A stretch of DNA of 64,000 nucleotides from Sesamum alatum (taxonomy: Eukaryota; Streptophyta; Magnoliopsida; Lamiales; Pedaliaceae). The notes under the pieces are model-generated. The model was not told the origin of the DNA. It was given only the letters and a program-made list of their open reading frames with translations, and ran no database searches. Positions 1 through 11,879 of the stretch are shown one piece after another (position 1 is the stretch's first letter; each line of letters starts with the position of its first letter). The DNA is taken from contig JACGWO010000010.1 in assembly GCA_034509735.1 (NCBI GenBank), positions 10,987,193-11,051,192 of the forward strand. The letters run 5' to 3'. The position numbers were made by a program, and so were the translations under genes.

Positions 1-1377
1 TTGGGATCCACAGCGATTTTTCCCATACCCCGCTTTTACGATTCGCATGGAAAAGATCCTGTGGGAGGTATTCCATACCATTCTTGTTCCACGAGATTCC
101 AAGATTATTGCCTCACCCTTTCACATGATCCCGAGGACTCCAAGCGAATCATGTTAATTGGGCGTTAGACCCAACCCAATCGACCGAGCCACGGACCCAC
201 TGGTACCCCCACGACTCGTGAGACAGGTAGCAGCAGCCCGCTTTTCGTTCATAACATAATGCAGCTTCCTTTAAGTACAATAACGTGCCACGACTCGTGA
301 GACCACACTATTGACCTAAAGCAGCTTCCTCACTATGCCATGGATTGGAAGGAATGGACAAACTCCTAGAGTTCATGTCCACTTTGTCTAGGGTCCAATA
401 TTTTGACATTGGTCCAACCAATGTGAGAGTAAGTAATGACCGAGATCTCAAATAAATATCTACACATACATCCATAATGCGTAAAATAAATCATCCACAG
501 TAGTTATACGATAAATAAACAATCCATTCATTCATCATCATAACCACATGCAAAATTAAAGCCTAGCACGCCCCTGTTGGATGATCACGAGCCCGAATCC
601 TATGTGACCCACTGAGCCCGCAGTGGATCTATGGTCAATCTAGGGTTGGTCCTATACTATTACATTAATAGTAACCAAATCATCATGCTGATGGGCCTTG
701 GTCTCTTTTTCTCTTTCTTCACTTCATGGGAAACTCCAAGGGGTCCTCCCGTCTGGGCTCTCCATGTGGTCCTTCCTTCTTCTCCACCAATTACAAAAAA
801 GAAAACCTCACTCCTAGTCTACTCTCATTACATATTGAAAAATAGAAACCCCAGCGAAAACCCGGGGGGAGTACATAAGGAGGGGGTAGAATGCCTTATT
901 ATTCCAAGGCAACTAGAAAGAGAGAAGAAGAAAGCAGTAAAAGAGGCACACAGGCCCAACAGAAAATAAACCATACATCCGGTCTTAAGGCTCGCGATCA
1001 TCCATTTCCATCCAACACACATAATCACATGATCCAATCATATAATTACATAATACCAATAATATATGATTTCCAATCATAGATATCCAAAATAATTAAT
1101 GAATATGTGCACAACGTGTAAAAAAACAAAACACAAATATTGGTAATAATATTTTCTCGTTTTAGGAAAACCTTTCCTCATTATTTTAAGTAAAATAACC
1201 CCGGGATTCCGAATCCAATTTATTTTACTCCTAAAATAATGTCTTTAGAAAAATAGGCATAATTAAACCAAAAACGATTTTTCAAAATTAATTCAAAATT
1301 AAAACTGAAAATAATTAAAAAATAAAAGAAAAAATACTGCTAAGGTTTTGAAACCCTAGCAGCAGCGGCTGCCGCCG

Positions 1378-1690
1378 CCGCCCTTGCGCGCGCGCTGGCC
1401 TGCTGGCTGCCTGTCGTGCCCGTGCGCAGTGCGCGCGCAGACGCGCACTGGGCACGCCTGTCGGGCGTGCGCGGGCAAACTCCTCCGTCTGCATGCGCGG
1501 TCTTGCGCGCGCGCAGACACCCTTGTCTGTGTGCGCGCGCTCCTGGAGGCGCTGCCCTGCGCGCAGCCTTCCTGGCTGCGCGCTAGCGGGCGCGCGCAGG
1601 CCTCCCTTGCCTGCGCGCGTCTGCCCTGCCGGCAGCGTGCGGCTGCGCGCGGCCAGCCCTCCCGGCTGGCCGGCTGCGTCGTTTCTCGGT
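1378..1690. repeat. GC-rich CGCG low-complexity block in the copia leader
   Basis: About 310 bp of alternating purine-pyrimidine CGCG sequence lies in an otherwise AT-rich leader. It is the shorter counterpart of 11880-12500 in element A. The Ala/Arg-rich frames read from it in every direction are composition artefacts. Confidence 0.85.
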
Positions 1691-1882
1691 TTTCCGTTCA
1701 ATTTTCCACCCCGTTTCCCAAGAAAAACAGAAAATTACCAACATTCATAAATTCACACGAATTAAAAGCTATAAAATCGACATGCTTAAAATCAAGAACA
1801 ATCAAGATTTAATATAAAACATGCCAATATCACGTTTCATGCTTATAACGCACATAAACCCTAGGCCTATACACCGAACCGG

Positions 1883-1894
1883 GCTCTGATAGCA
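1883..1894 (-). other. Primer binding site (initiator Met tRNA type)
   Basis: On the minus strand the bases one position after the LTR end read TGCTATCAGAGC. This is one mismatch from TGGTATCAGAGC, the classic plant copia site complementary to the 3' end of initiator methionine tRNA. Confidence 0.85.
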
Positions 1895-1895
1895 C

Positions 1896-3890
1896 TGAAG
1901 AAATCCGGTGGATCGTCCCGAGAATTGCGCGAATGCGGAAGCACGGTAAAAATAAATTTACAAAATAAAAGGCATGCTTTTAATTAAAAGAACACGCTCA
2001 AAGGGTGTGCCCTTGAGGTTCCCGGGCGTTCGGTGTATCTCATGATCATAAAACAAATAAAGAAATCATGGAGGCCATAGAGTTGAAAAAATAAAGAGGG
2101 ACGAAAATCTTAAACGAGACCTACCCGTTGTCGTTTTCGTCTTCAACTGCTACTCGCGTTGTTCCCCGTTTTGCACCAAGACCTCGTTCTTGAGATCCTC
2201 CAAATCGTGACACACGATCCACCCACGTATTCTTGCACGTCGTGCTAGCAACGAACAAGTATTATATTGGAGAGGATAGATCAACCACGCGTTATGAATT
2301 AACGGGATCGATCTTCCTTAGTTCAATTGTTCCAAGAACAAAAGAACAAGAAAATAATATTTTCTTGGTGAGAGAGAGAGAGAGGGGCGGACGAGAGAGG
2401 GGAGGAGAGAGTGTGTGTTGTGTGTGTGTTTTCAAGAATCATCAATCTCACAAATGTTGGAAGCTAGAGGTTTATATAGAGGAAGAGTTTAATCCTCTTT
2501 AAACTCAAACTCTAAGTAACCTAATTTGACTAGGATTTTGACCTAGTCAAAGTCCTAGTCAAACTAGTGTTTGACCTAGTCAAACGAATCCTAGCCTTCC
2601 ATCTCCCCTTTCGATCTCAACCGTTGATTTTAATTTAATGGAATATTTAAATCCTATTAAATATTCCAAAAGGCTAAAAGAATAAATATAACATTATAAA
2701 TAAATATTATTATTTATTCTAAGCCCATTAAATCAACCCTTTTAATAAATCCTATTTATTAATTTAATTCCCTTTATCAAATAAAAGGAATTAATTTCTC
2801 CAAGAAAATATGGGACCCGATTAAATCTAATTTAATCATTCCTTTACTCCAATATTTAATTCCAAATTAAATACTAAGTGTGTGTGGATAGTGTGTGACT
2901 CTTTAGGTTCACCATTCAGCTAGACTTGGTCGGATTCCTAGAATCCGTCCGTTACCATGGGTGGCCATCTAGCAACGGTCCATGGCACTAGAGACTAGGT
3001 GAAATATTCGGGGATGAACATTTAGGCTCTAACAGTACACTTGTCCTTCTGTCTTCGGTCTCATCACTTAGGGTCTAGGGCACGGAAAATGCAGGTACCC
3101 ATTTTGGACCTAAGTGTCGGTCTGTCCTTACTAAACGCCGCAAGGGAAACCTTTTCCCTTCTGTTCAGTCACTGTGGCCACAGATTTCAGGGACAAGACA
3201 CAGAGCATATATGAGACTCAACTGTCAACACCTTTTGACAGGAGACAGATCCTTTCTTGGAAACTACTGTCACTTTGTACACCCGAGCTGCACTAGACAT
3301 GGCTTATGACTACTTAAGAGTATTTTGGCAATCTCTCACTATATCTAAGATACAGACCTGATGCACAGGTAAACTCAGCAGTTCCGCAAGTCAAAGGACT
3401 TGGCCTGTACCGTTGGAACCGGGAATACACGTCACACCTTGCTGACCATACTCAAGGTCCTCCTTAAGACGGTTCCCGCGAGTCACCTCAGTCAGCTGCT
3501 TCCTAGCACGCTGACCCACTAACACTGCTTAGACGACCTTCGTCACCCGTCGATGAAATACGACAGCAGATGCTTAGTGCAAGTCTCAAAGGGAATCCGG
3601 TACCCATTTTCGGGATTTCTTGATTTGGAGATTTCCGGACTGATTCGGTGAGACTGATTTCATGGACCTACCTCCAAGCGTAGTCCCAGTCCCCGAAATC
3701 GTTTCTCAGTCCGTGGGCTTTGTTTGCGTAGTGAACAGAAATGTAAATGCAGATAAGTGAATGTAAACAAAGTATTGCCATATGAATTTTCACTTCTTTA
3801 TTCATATCTTTTATCAAATACCAAAGAATTGTCTAGACATAGGTTACATATTCCTACCAAAATTGGCTTACATGGTCACCTATTCTAACA
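1896..3890 (-). repeat. Copia LTR, family A, complete (5' LTR of the minus element)
   Basis: This LTR is 1995 bp, starting TGTTAGAATAGG at 3890 and ending TTCA at 1896 on the minus strand, the same size as the LTRs of element A. It holds palindromic W-boxes at 2538-2550 and 2571-2583. A GA-rich tract follows at about 2370-2410, just downstream of the probable transcription start. The left target-site copy is outside the window; the right one is probably GTGTA at 3891-3895. Confidence 0.9.
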
Positions 3891-5390
3891 GTGTATTCCC
3901 GGTTCCAACGGTACAGGCCATGTCCTTTGACTTGAGCAACTACTGAGTTTACCTGTGCATCAGGTCTGTATCTTAGATATGGTGAGAGATTGCCAAAATA
4001 CTCTTGAGTAGTCATAAGCCATGTCTAGTGCAGCTCGGGTGTACAGAGTGACAGTAGTTTCCAAGAAAGGATCTGTCTCCTGTCAAAAGGTATTGACAGT
4101 TGAGTCTCATATATGCTCTGTGTCTTGTCCCTAAAATCTGTGGCCACAGTGACTGAACAGAAGGGAAAGGTTTCCCTTGCGGCATTTAGTAAGGACAGAC
4201 CGACACTTAGGTCCAAAATGGGTACCTGCTTTTTTCGTGCCCTAGACTCTAAGTGATGAGACCGAAGACAGAAGGACAAGTGTACTGTTAGAGCCTAAAT
4301 GTTCATTCCCCAATAATTCACCTAGTCTCTAGTACCATGGACCGTTGCTAGATGGCCACCCATGGTAACGGACGGATTCTAGGAATCCGACCAAGTCTAG
4401 TTGAATGGTGAACCTAAAGAGTCACACACTATCCACACACACTTAGTATTTAATTTGAAATTAAATATTGGAGTAAAGGAATGATTAAATTAGATTTAAT
4501 CGGGTCCTATATTTTCTTGGAGAAATTAATTCCTTCTATTTGATAAAGGGAATTAAATTAATAAATAGAATTTATTAAAGGATTGATTAATGGGCTTAGA
4601 GTAAATATTAATATTTATTTATTATATTTATTCTTTTAGCCTTTTGGAATATTTAATGGGATTTAAATATTCCATTAAATTAAAATCAACGGTTGAGATG
4701 GAAAGGGGAGATGGAAGGCTAGGATTTGTTTGACTAGGACTTTGACTAGGTCAAAATCCTAGACAAATTAGAGTTCTTAGAGTAGGAGTTTTAAGAGGAT
4801 TAAACTCCTCCTCTATAAATACCTCTAGCTTCTTACTTTTTGAAGGATGATGATTCTTGAAATCACACACACAACACACACTCTCTCCTCTCCTTACCTC
4901 TCGTACGCCCCCCCTCTCTCTCTACAAGAAAATTATTTCTTGTTCTTTTGTTCTTGGAATATTAGAACTAAGGAAGATTAGTCCCGTTAATTCATAACGT
5001 GTGATTGATCTATCCTCTCCAAAAATACTTGTTCGTTGCTAGCACGACGTGCAAGATACGTGGGTGGATCGTGTGTCACGATTTGGAGGGTCTCAAGAAC
5101 GAGATCTCGGTGCAAAACGGGGAACAACGCGAGTAGCCGTTGAAGACGAAAACGACAATGGGTAGGTCTCGTTTTATTTTTCGTCCCTCTTTATTTTTTC
5201 AACTCTATGGCCTCCATGATTTCTTTACATGTTATATGATCATGAGATACACCGAACGCCCGGGAACCTCAAGGGTACACCCCTTGAGCGTGTTCTTTTA
5301 AATTAAAAGCATGCTTTAATTTTTGTATGTTTATTTTTATCGCGCTTCCGCATTCGCACAATTCCCGAGACGATCCACCGATTTCTTTCA
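3891..5390 (+). repeat. Copia LTR, family A, 5'-truncated fragment
   Basis: This plus-strand LTR sequence begins at about position 466 of the family A LTR and ends at the family terminus TTTCTTTCA. The missing first part is expected left of the window, because the minus element (1-3890) appears to have inserted into this LTR. A palindromic W-box lies at 4742-4754 and a CT-rich tract at about 4880-4920. It pairs with 1896-3430 as an inverted repeat. Confidence 0.88.
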
Positions 5391-7311
5391 ATCTCAAGAT
5401 TTCTTTCCGCGAGGATACCCTCAGAAAGGCTTTCTCACTTTCTCATATATCTCTGTTTGGTGTTTATAGCTTTCCTATCGATCTTATGTTGTTTTCTTAA
5501 CTATTTGTATCTTTTCTTTTGTTTTGCACTAATATAGGACATTCCAGTTGCCATACTCCCTCAGCAACCCGACATACTAGACTTCAATATTTTCTTCCAT
5601 GCAAAGCTTCATATGAGTTGTCCCAATGCTAGATAAAAACTATTATTATATGCTAATTTTAATAGTGGTAGGTGGTCATCCTAATTTTTTTCTAAATCAA
5701 TTGTACAATCTCTTTACATCTTCCTAAGTCTTAAATCGTTCTTTCCGATTTTTCATCTTCCTGAGGGTGAAATATTGTACTGAAATATAATTTTGCACCT
5801 AATGCCTTTTGTAAAATATCAAAATGTGAAATAAATCGAGGATCTCTCTTAGGTATTGTGGAAATAGGCACACCATGAAATCTTACAATATATGAGAAAG
5901 ACAACTTAAATAAATTCCTTCAAAGAATCACCTTATCGTATTGGTAAACAGTAAGCTGATTTTGGCAGTCTATCCACAATTACCCAAATGGGATCATATT
6001 TTCTGAATGTGCGTGGCAACTCAATGACAAAATTCATAATGATCTTTTCCTATTTCGATCCAGGTATAAGTAAAGATTGAAACTTATCTACTAGTGCTTA
6101 ATGTTCTAGTCATATCATCAATATTCTATATGTCACATGAGTTCATTTCTACATATCAAACACACTATGTCTTCAAAAGAATTCTTATTATATTTTCAAT
6201 CAATATTTAAACCAAACTTTTAGCACTGTCACGACACCATAAGTGACCTATACCAACATAGTCAAGGACAAATTCCTAGAGTCGGTACTTCAATTGTACT
6301 AAATCGCCTATTGGTTATCCGCCCCAACAGTGATCTATAACAATTTAGTATTGAACAACCCAAAAGTCTCAAATAACTCAAGCTTTTGATCCTCTATTCT
6401 AATCCATTATGCCTTTGCTTGTTAACAAGTTAAGTATTTAGTCACAACATTTGTCACATCTTATCATCTACCAATAATAGTAGGATTTTAGATTTCGATA
6501 CATTTTTAAAGTACCAGGATACCTTGAATATGGTGTATTGTAGACTTCCTATATGATCTCACCATGTAACCCATCCATATAATGTACACAACCCCCCCTC
6601 ACATTCACTATCACTCCATCTGTCCTTATGAACAATTTGCTTTTTATCCTAGTCTATTTTCTCTAACCTTCGAAATGAATAGAAAAAAAAAATCCAACTG
6701 GATATAGTTCCATCACTACTTGATCCACCAACTATCAATCTTCGAGATATTCTCCTCATCACATAAAAGCAATGAGCACGACATATTATCCAAGTGTACT
6801 AATATAGTCTCGTAATAAAATATATACATCCAAACCCACTTCATCGTTTCTCTTATACCCGAAGATTTATCCATGAATAAGAATTCTATTAGTTAGCTCC
6901 AATCTCAACATTTGTTTTCCTCATATCTTATCAATATAATTTCGCCAAAATTATCATCAAAATCCAAATATCCATCGTATAATTTGGCCTTATAAATTTT
7001 AGATGCTCCAGAAGTTCGAATCATCTCTTAATGCATCCTAATAATATTACTTACGTAACATTAATCGGTAACCCATGAATTCCCATACAGTCATTACAAA
7101 TTAATCATTACCATTGATGATTATTAATATCTAACTTTGTCAGACAATCAATACCACGCTTATTACACAAGTTCCTTTCCAAATATCAAATATAGTATGT
7201 CTCCAATGTTCATTATTAAATTGTGAACCAATAGCAAACCAGACTCTTAATAGTATCACAACCTAAACGAAGCTACTATAACAAGACTAGTGACATAATT
7301 TCTCGGCTCAG
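5391..7311 (-). pseudogene. Ty3/gypsy relic: integrase and RNase H-side fragment
   Basis: On the minus strand, about 6100 down to 5560 translates with gaps into a chromovirus-type integrase core. The readable landmark is near 5960-6060: the run from MNFV through ELPR and YDPIW to VIVDRLPKSA, matching the gypsy pattern MDFV, LPR, WVIVDRLTKSAHF. The stretch down to about 5600 continues as its C-terminal half. Sequence at 6240-6500 resembles the RNase H-side sequence at 29570-29700. Stops and indels are everywhere, so no product is expected. The relic ends at the CTCAG copy at 7307-7311, where element B entered, and resumes at 29566. Confidence 0.8.
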
Positions 7312-9264
7312 TGTTAGAATAGGTGATCAGAAAGCTAATAGGTTTGGCGATTTGTAACCTATTATACAACTCGATGTATATGTAATATTATTATGTTGTG
7401 AATAAAATGAGTATTTGTCACTTCTGGTGCTTACTTTGTTGCACTCATTTCACATTTGTTAAAACGGTGTTTAACTTATATCGCAACAAAGCCCACAGAC
7501 CATGGTTAACAACTCGTGCAGTTGGGCCACGCATTGGATGGTGGTCATAAATTCAACTGATTAAGAGTTGGGTCTGAAACGTTCAAAGTCGAGGACCTCG
7601 AGACAGGGCATCGAGAGTCCTATTGAGACTTGCGTCAAGAGTCGTGTTTATTGGATGAGTGTCGTGTTTCATCGACGACAGGCGTGGGACGCCTACACGA
7701 TCTTGATGGGTTGGTTGACTGGGGTCGAGCCGACTAGACTGACTCGCAGGGATCATCATATCGAAGCCTTGGAGGCTTGGTCGGTATGATTGGTTTTCCC
7801 CGGTTTTGATAGGAGGGATCATGGCAGTCGCGTGCACATGACGGTTGTATCTTGGATCTGGCGAGAGGTAATCATTCTGTAAAATGATTATCATAAGCCT
7901 TGTCCAGTGAAGTCGGAATGTGTAGCGAGGACGGTGGATTCCAAGAAGAGAATACGTCCCCTATCAGTATGTGACAGAGGTATCTCCTATGCACTCGGAG
8001 ACACGTTCATGCTGTTTGAAGCTGTGGCCACAGTGGTTGGTCGAACAGGGAATGGTTTCCTGTGTCGACGCAATGAAGCATACGTGGTCTCGAGTATTAA
8101 GCATAGATGCCTAGTCAAGGATGGGAACCGACGCCTAATTCCATACCCTAGACTAAGGCCGGGAGACAGTAGACGAAAGGATAGTACCCGTAGGGAATCG
8201 GCGCCTAAATGTTCATGCCAATTCACCTAGTCTCTAGTGCCATGGACCGTTGCTAGACGGCCACCCATGGTAACAGGCCCTTGTGGGACACGGGCCCAAG
8301 TCTAGCTGAGGGTGAACCTAAAGGGTCACACACAAATCACCGAGGAGGTTGAGAGATCGACTTGGAGTCAATCTCGAAGGATAAATAAGTAATTGGATTA
8401 CTTAAGCAAAAGTCCATTGGATGGATGGGCCGATATTGTATCGGGCTTTCATTTAATCGGTAAATTGGATTTTCGATTAAATATGAAAAGTTGAGACGTT
8501 TAGACATTGGATCTTTTAATTGGATTAAAAGATCAACGGGAATAATTTAAATGAACATTAAATTGGATTTAATGTTCGGTTCGTCGTAATTGGATTATGA
8601 TAAAACCCGATCCATTAAATTATACCCGAGAGGAGAAATAATTCCTATTTTGGAATAGGAAGAAGTTGGACTTCTTCCCTTAATTAAACATGGCCGACAT
8701 GCTCCCTTGCAGGAAGCAAAATCAGCCATGTTTCATGCTAGGTGGTATGTTGACTTATCTCTTTTGGAAAGAGACAAATCAACTCCAATCAAGCTCTTCC
8801 CTTTTGGTATGATTCGATCATACCGTAAATTTTGATAGGCTTGATTGAAGAATTGATGGTGATTGATTGAAATGAATCTAGACATATTTGGATGAACCTA
8901 GACACATTCCAATAACCACATTAATTATGTATATATATTAGAATATACAACACCAAGCATAAGTGATTCATTATTCATCTTTTTCTAGGAAAAAGAGAAG
9001 ACAAAAATCCCTCTCCTCTCTCTCAACTCTCAACCTCTCTCCCTCTCTCACACTTGTGTTCTTCACTTGATTTTGAATCAAGAAGAAGAACAAAGTAAAT
9101 TTAAGAGAACACTAATTCATAGTGTTCCTCTCTTAAACCAATTCCTTCTTAAACCCGTTCTTTTCTAGCAAGAAGAACGTTTATTTAAATTTGATTTAAA
9201 TTTACGCATTTTTCTCGCTTTCTCGCTTTCGCTCGCGCTCCCGGGCGGATCCGCTTGTCCATCA
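7312..9264 (+). repeat. 5' LTR of element B (family B)
   Basis: The LTR begins TGTTAGAATAGGTGATCAGAAAGC and ends TGTCCATCA. Compared with the B 3' LTR it lacks about 240 bp near 9180 (the segment present at 29230-29480) and a short piece near 7810. A palindrome CTGTGGCCACAG is at 8022-8033. A TATA-like run (tatatata) lies at about 8930, followed by CT-rich sequence at 9015-9055. A 107-codon frame is open at 7907-8230; see the findings. Confidence 0.92.
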
Positions 9265-9266
9265 AG

Positions 9267-9278
9267 TGGTATCAGAGC
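9267..9278 (+). other. Primer binding site of element B
   Basis: TGGTATCAGAGC lies two bases after the LTR end. It is an exact match to the plant copia initiator-Met-tRNA site. Confidence 0.93.
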
Positions 9279-9663
9279 CCGGTTCGATATAAGGGGCATA
9301 GATCTATGTGTTTGGCATGATCTACTTGCTTTTAATGGCTTTATTGGCATGTTAGATTATATAAATATATGAATAATATGATGATTCAATTTTTTGGATT
9401 TAATGGACTTTTGGTATGTTAATATTGTTAGATTGGATCTAAAAATTGCATGTTTATTTTCAGAAAAATATTACTGTTATTGTGCTGAAACAATATTCAA
9501 AAACAAAAAAAAAAAAATTGGTTCGGACGGCAGCGGCCGCGCGTAGGCGGGTGTTTGTGCGCGCGCGCCATGCGCGTGGATGCTGCGCGCGGACGCTGCG
9601 CACGGGCGCGCGCACGCGCTGTGCGCTGCCGGCCGAGGCCAGCGCGCGGCACAGAGCGCGCGG
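9279..9663 (+). other. Element B leader, first part, with GC-rich block
   Basis: This is untranslated leader after the primer site. 9525-9663 is a CGCG-rich block like those in the other copies. It stops at the CGCGG target site (9659-9663) of element A and resumes at 20103. Confidence 0.8.
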
Positions 9664-10957
9664 TGTTAGAATAGGTGACCATGTAAGCCAATTTTGGCGG
9701 GTATATGTAACCTATGTCTAGACAATTGTAAGTGTTTTGATAAATCATTAATGAATAAAGAAGTGAATTTTCATTTGGCATTACTTTGTTTGTGTTCACT
9801 TGCACCTATTTTTCCATATCTGTTCACTACGCAAACAGAGCCCACGGACTGAGATTCGATTTCGGGGACTGGGACTACGCTTGGAGGTAGGTCCATGGAA
9901 TCAGTCTTCCCGAATCAGTCCGGAAATCTCCAAGTCAAGGAATCCCGAAAATGGGTACCGGGATTCCATTTGAGACTTGCACTAAGCATCTGCTGTCGTG
10001 TTTCATCGACGGGTGACGAGGATCGTCTAAGCAGTGTTAGTGGGTTAGCCTGCTAGGATGCAGCTGACTGAGGTGACTCGTGGGAACCGTCTTACGGAGG
10101 ACCTTGAGTATGGTCTGCAAGGTATGACGAGTATTCCCGGTTCCAACGGTACAGGTCAAGTCCTTTGACTTGAGGAATTACTGAGTTTACCTGTACATCA
10201 GAACTGTATCTTAGATATGGTGAGAGATTGCTAGAATTCTCTTTGGTAGTCATAAGCCATGTCTAGTGCAGTCCTGGTGTGCAAAGTGACAGTAGTTTCC
10301 AAGAAAGGATCTGTCTCCTGTCAATAGGTTTTGACAGTTGAGTCTCATGTATGCTCTAGGTCTTGTCCCTAAAACTGTGGCCACAGTGACTGAACAGAAG
10401 GGAAGGTTTCCCTTGCGGCGTTTAGTGAGGACAGACCGACACTTAGGTCCAAGATGGGTACCTGCGTTATCCGTGCCCTAGACACTAAGTGATGAGACCG
10501 AAGACAGAAGGACAAGCGTACTGTTAGAGCCTAAATGTTCATCCCTGAATATTTCACCTAGTCTCTAGTGCCATGGACCGTTGCTAGATGGCCACCCATG
10601 GTAACGGACGGATTCTAGGAATCCGACCAAGTCTAGCTGAATGGTGAACCTAAAGAGTCACACACTATCCACACACAATTAAATATTTAATTTGGAATTA
10701 AATATTGGAGTGAAGGAATGATTAAATTAGATTTAATCGGGACCTTTATTTTTCTTGGAGAAATAATTCTTTCTATTTGATAGAAGGAATTAAATTGATA
10801 AATTGGATTTATCAAAGGGATTTATTTAATGGGCTTAAATAATATTTATATTTATTTTAGCCTCTTGGAAATATTTAAATAGGTTTTAAATATTTCCATT
10901 AAATTAAATTAAATCAACGGTTGAGATTAATGGGAGAGATGGATGGCTAGGATCGTT

Positions 10958-11004
10958 TTGACTAGGTCAAAACATTAGTTTGACTAGGACTTTGACTAGG
11001 TCAA
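10958..11004 (+). promoter_or_regulatory. W-box cluster in the element A LTR
   Basis: Two copies of the 13-bp palindrome TTGACTAGGTCAA (10958-10970 and 10992-11004) flank a single TTGAC at 10979-10983. Each palindrome is a head-to-head pair of W-boxes (TTGACY), the core bound by WRKY factors. The cluster sits 60 bp upstream of the TATA box. WRKY control of this promoter is an inference from the motif. Confidence 0.6.
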
Positions 11005-11063
11005 AATCCTAATCAAATTAGAGTTCTTAAAAGAGGAGTTTAAAGAGGATTAAACTCCTCTTC

Positions 11064-11071
11064 TATATAAA
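11064..11071 (+). promoter_or_regulatory. TATA box of the element A 5' LTR
   Basis: TATATAAA lies in the context ttcTATATAAAcccc. Transcription would be expected to start about 25-35 bp downstream, defining the R region. The same box is at 19502-19509 in the 3' LTR. Confidence 0.65.
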
Positions 11072-11659
11072 CCCCTAGCATCCTACAATTTACATGATGA
11101 TGAAACTCCAACACACACACACAACACACACACACGGTTTCTCTCTCTCTCCCATCTCTCTCGTCCGCCCTCTCTCTCTCTCTCAAGAAAATAGTTTTCT
11201 TGATTCTTTTGTTCTTGGAACATTAGAATCTTGATGAATCAATACCATTAATTGATAATGTGTTATTGATTCATCCACTCCAAAATTATACACTTGTTCG
11301 TTGCTAGCACGACGTGCAAGATACGTGGGTGGATCGTGTGTCACGAATTAGAGGGTCTCAAAGACGGGATCTTGGTGCAAAACGGGGAACAACGCGTGTA
11401 GCCGTTGAAGACGAAAACGACAACGGGTAGGTCTCGTTTTAAATTTTCGTCCCTCTTTAATTTTCAACCCTATGGCCTCCATGATTTATTTTATGTTATA
11501 CGTTCATGAGATACACCGAATGCCCGGGAAAATTTCAAAGGCACACCCTTTGAAACGTGTTTTTTAATTTAAAAGCATGTTTAAATTCCGTTTTAATTTT
11601 TAATTATACCGCGCTTCCGCATTCGCGCTTTTCCCGGGACGATCCACATAATCTTTCAG

Positions 11660-11671
11660 TGGTATCAGAGC
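11660..11671 (+). other. Primer binding site of element A
   Basis: TGGTATCAGAGC lies one base after the LTR end. It is an exact initiator-Met-tRNA type site. Confidence 0.94.
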
Positions 11672-11879
11672 CCGGTTCGGTGTATAGGCCTAGGGTTTAT
11701 GTGCGTTTTAAGCATGAAACGTGAAATAGCATGTTGTTATTAAATCTTGAATTTCTTGATTCTTGAAGCATGTTATTTTATTGCTTTTAATTCGTGTGAA
11801 TTGCTGAATATTGGTATTTTCTGTTTTTCTTGGGAATCGGGATGGGAATTAATCTGAAAAACGAGAAAACGTCACAGCC

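Larger units (their letters stand above)
1..3890 (-). mobile_element. Ty1/copia element, minus strand, 5' part only (LTR and leader)
   Basis: Read on the minus strand, this holds a 5' LTR (3890 to 1896), a primer binding site and about 1.9 kb of untranslated leader running off the left edge before gag starts. The leader is the reverse complement of the leader of element A (11659-13860), including its GC-rich block and the twin CCACGACTCGTGAGA motifs at 209-223 and 288-302. The element sits inside a plus-strand LTR of the same family, the remainder of which is 3891-5390. Its gag-pol and 3' LTR would lie left of the window, so its coding capacity cannot be judged. Confidence 0.9.
9664..11658 (+). 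repeat. 5' LTR of element A (family A)
   Basis: This LTR starts TGTTAGAATAGG, ends AATCTTTCA and is 1995 bp. It carries the CTGTGGCCACAG palindrome (10375-10386), clustered W-boxes (10958-11004), a TATA box (11064-11071) and a CT/CA-rich tract (about 11105-11185) that is probably early transcribed sequence. Confidence 0.95.

Noticed and set aside
1315..1812. Overlapping frames of 85-142 codons in the minus element leader
   Set aside because: Same composition artefact of the GC-rich block, in untranslated leader.
2360..2430. GA/CT-rich tract as a microsatellite of interest
   Set aside because: It recurs at the same place in every family A LTR, so it is an LTR feature near the transcription start, not an independent repeat.
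7568..7789. A 73-codon frame recurring in family B LTRs
   Set aside because: Short, overlaps open frames on the other strand, and lies in LTR sequence near the 5' end. Weaker support than the 107-codon frame reported as a finding.
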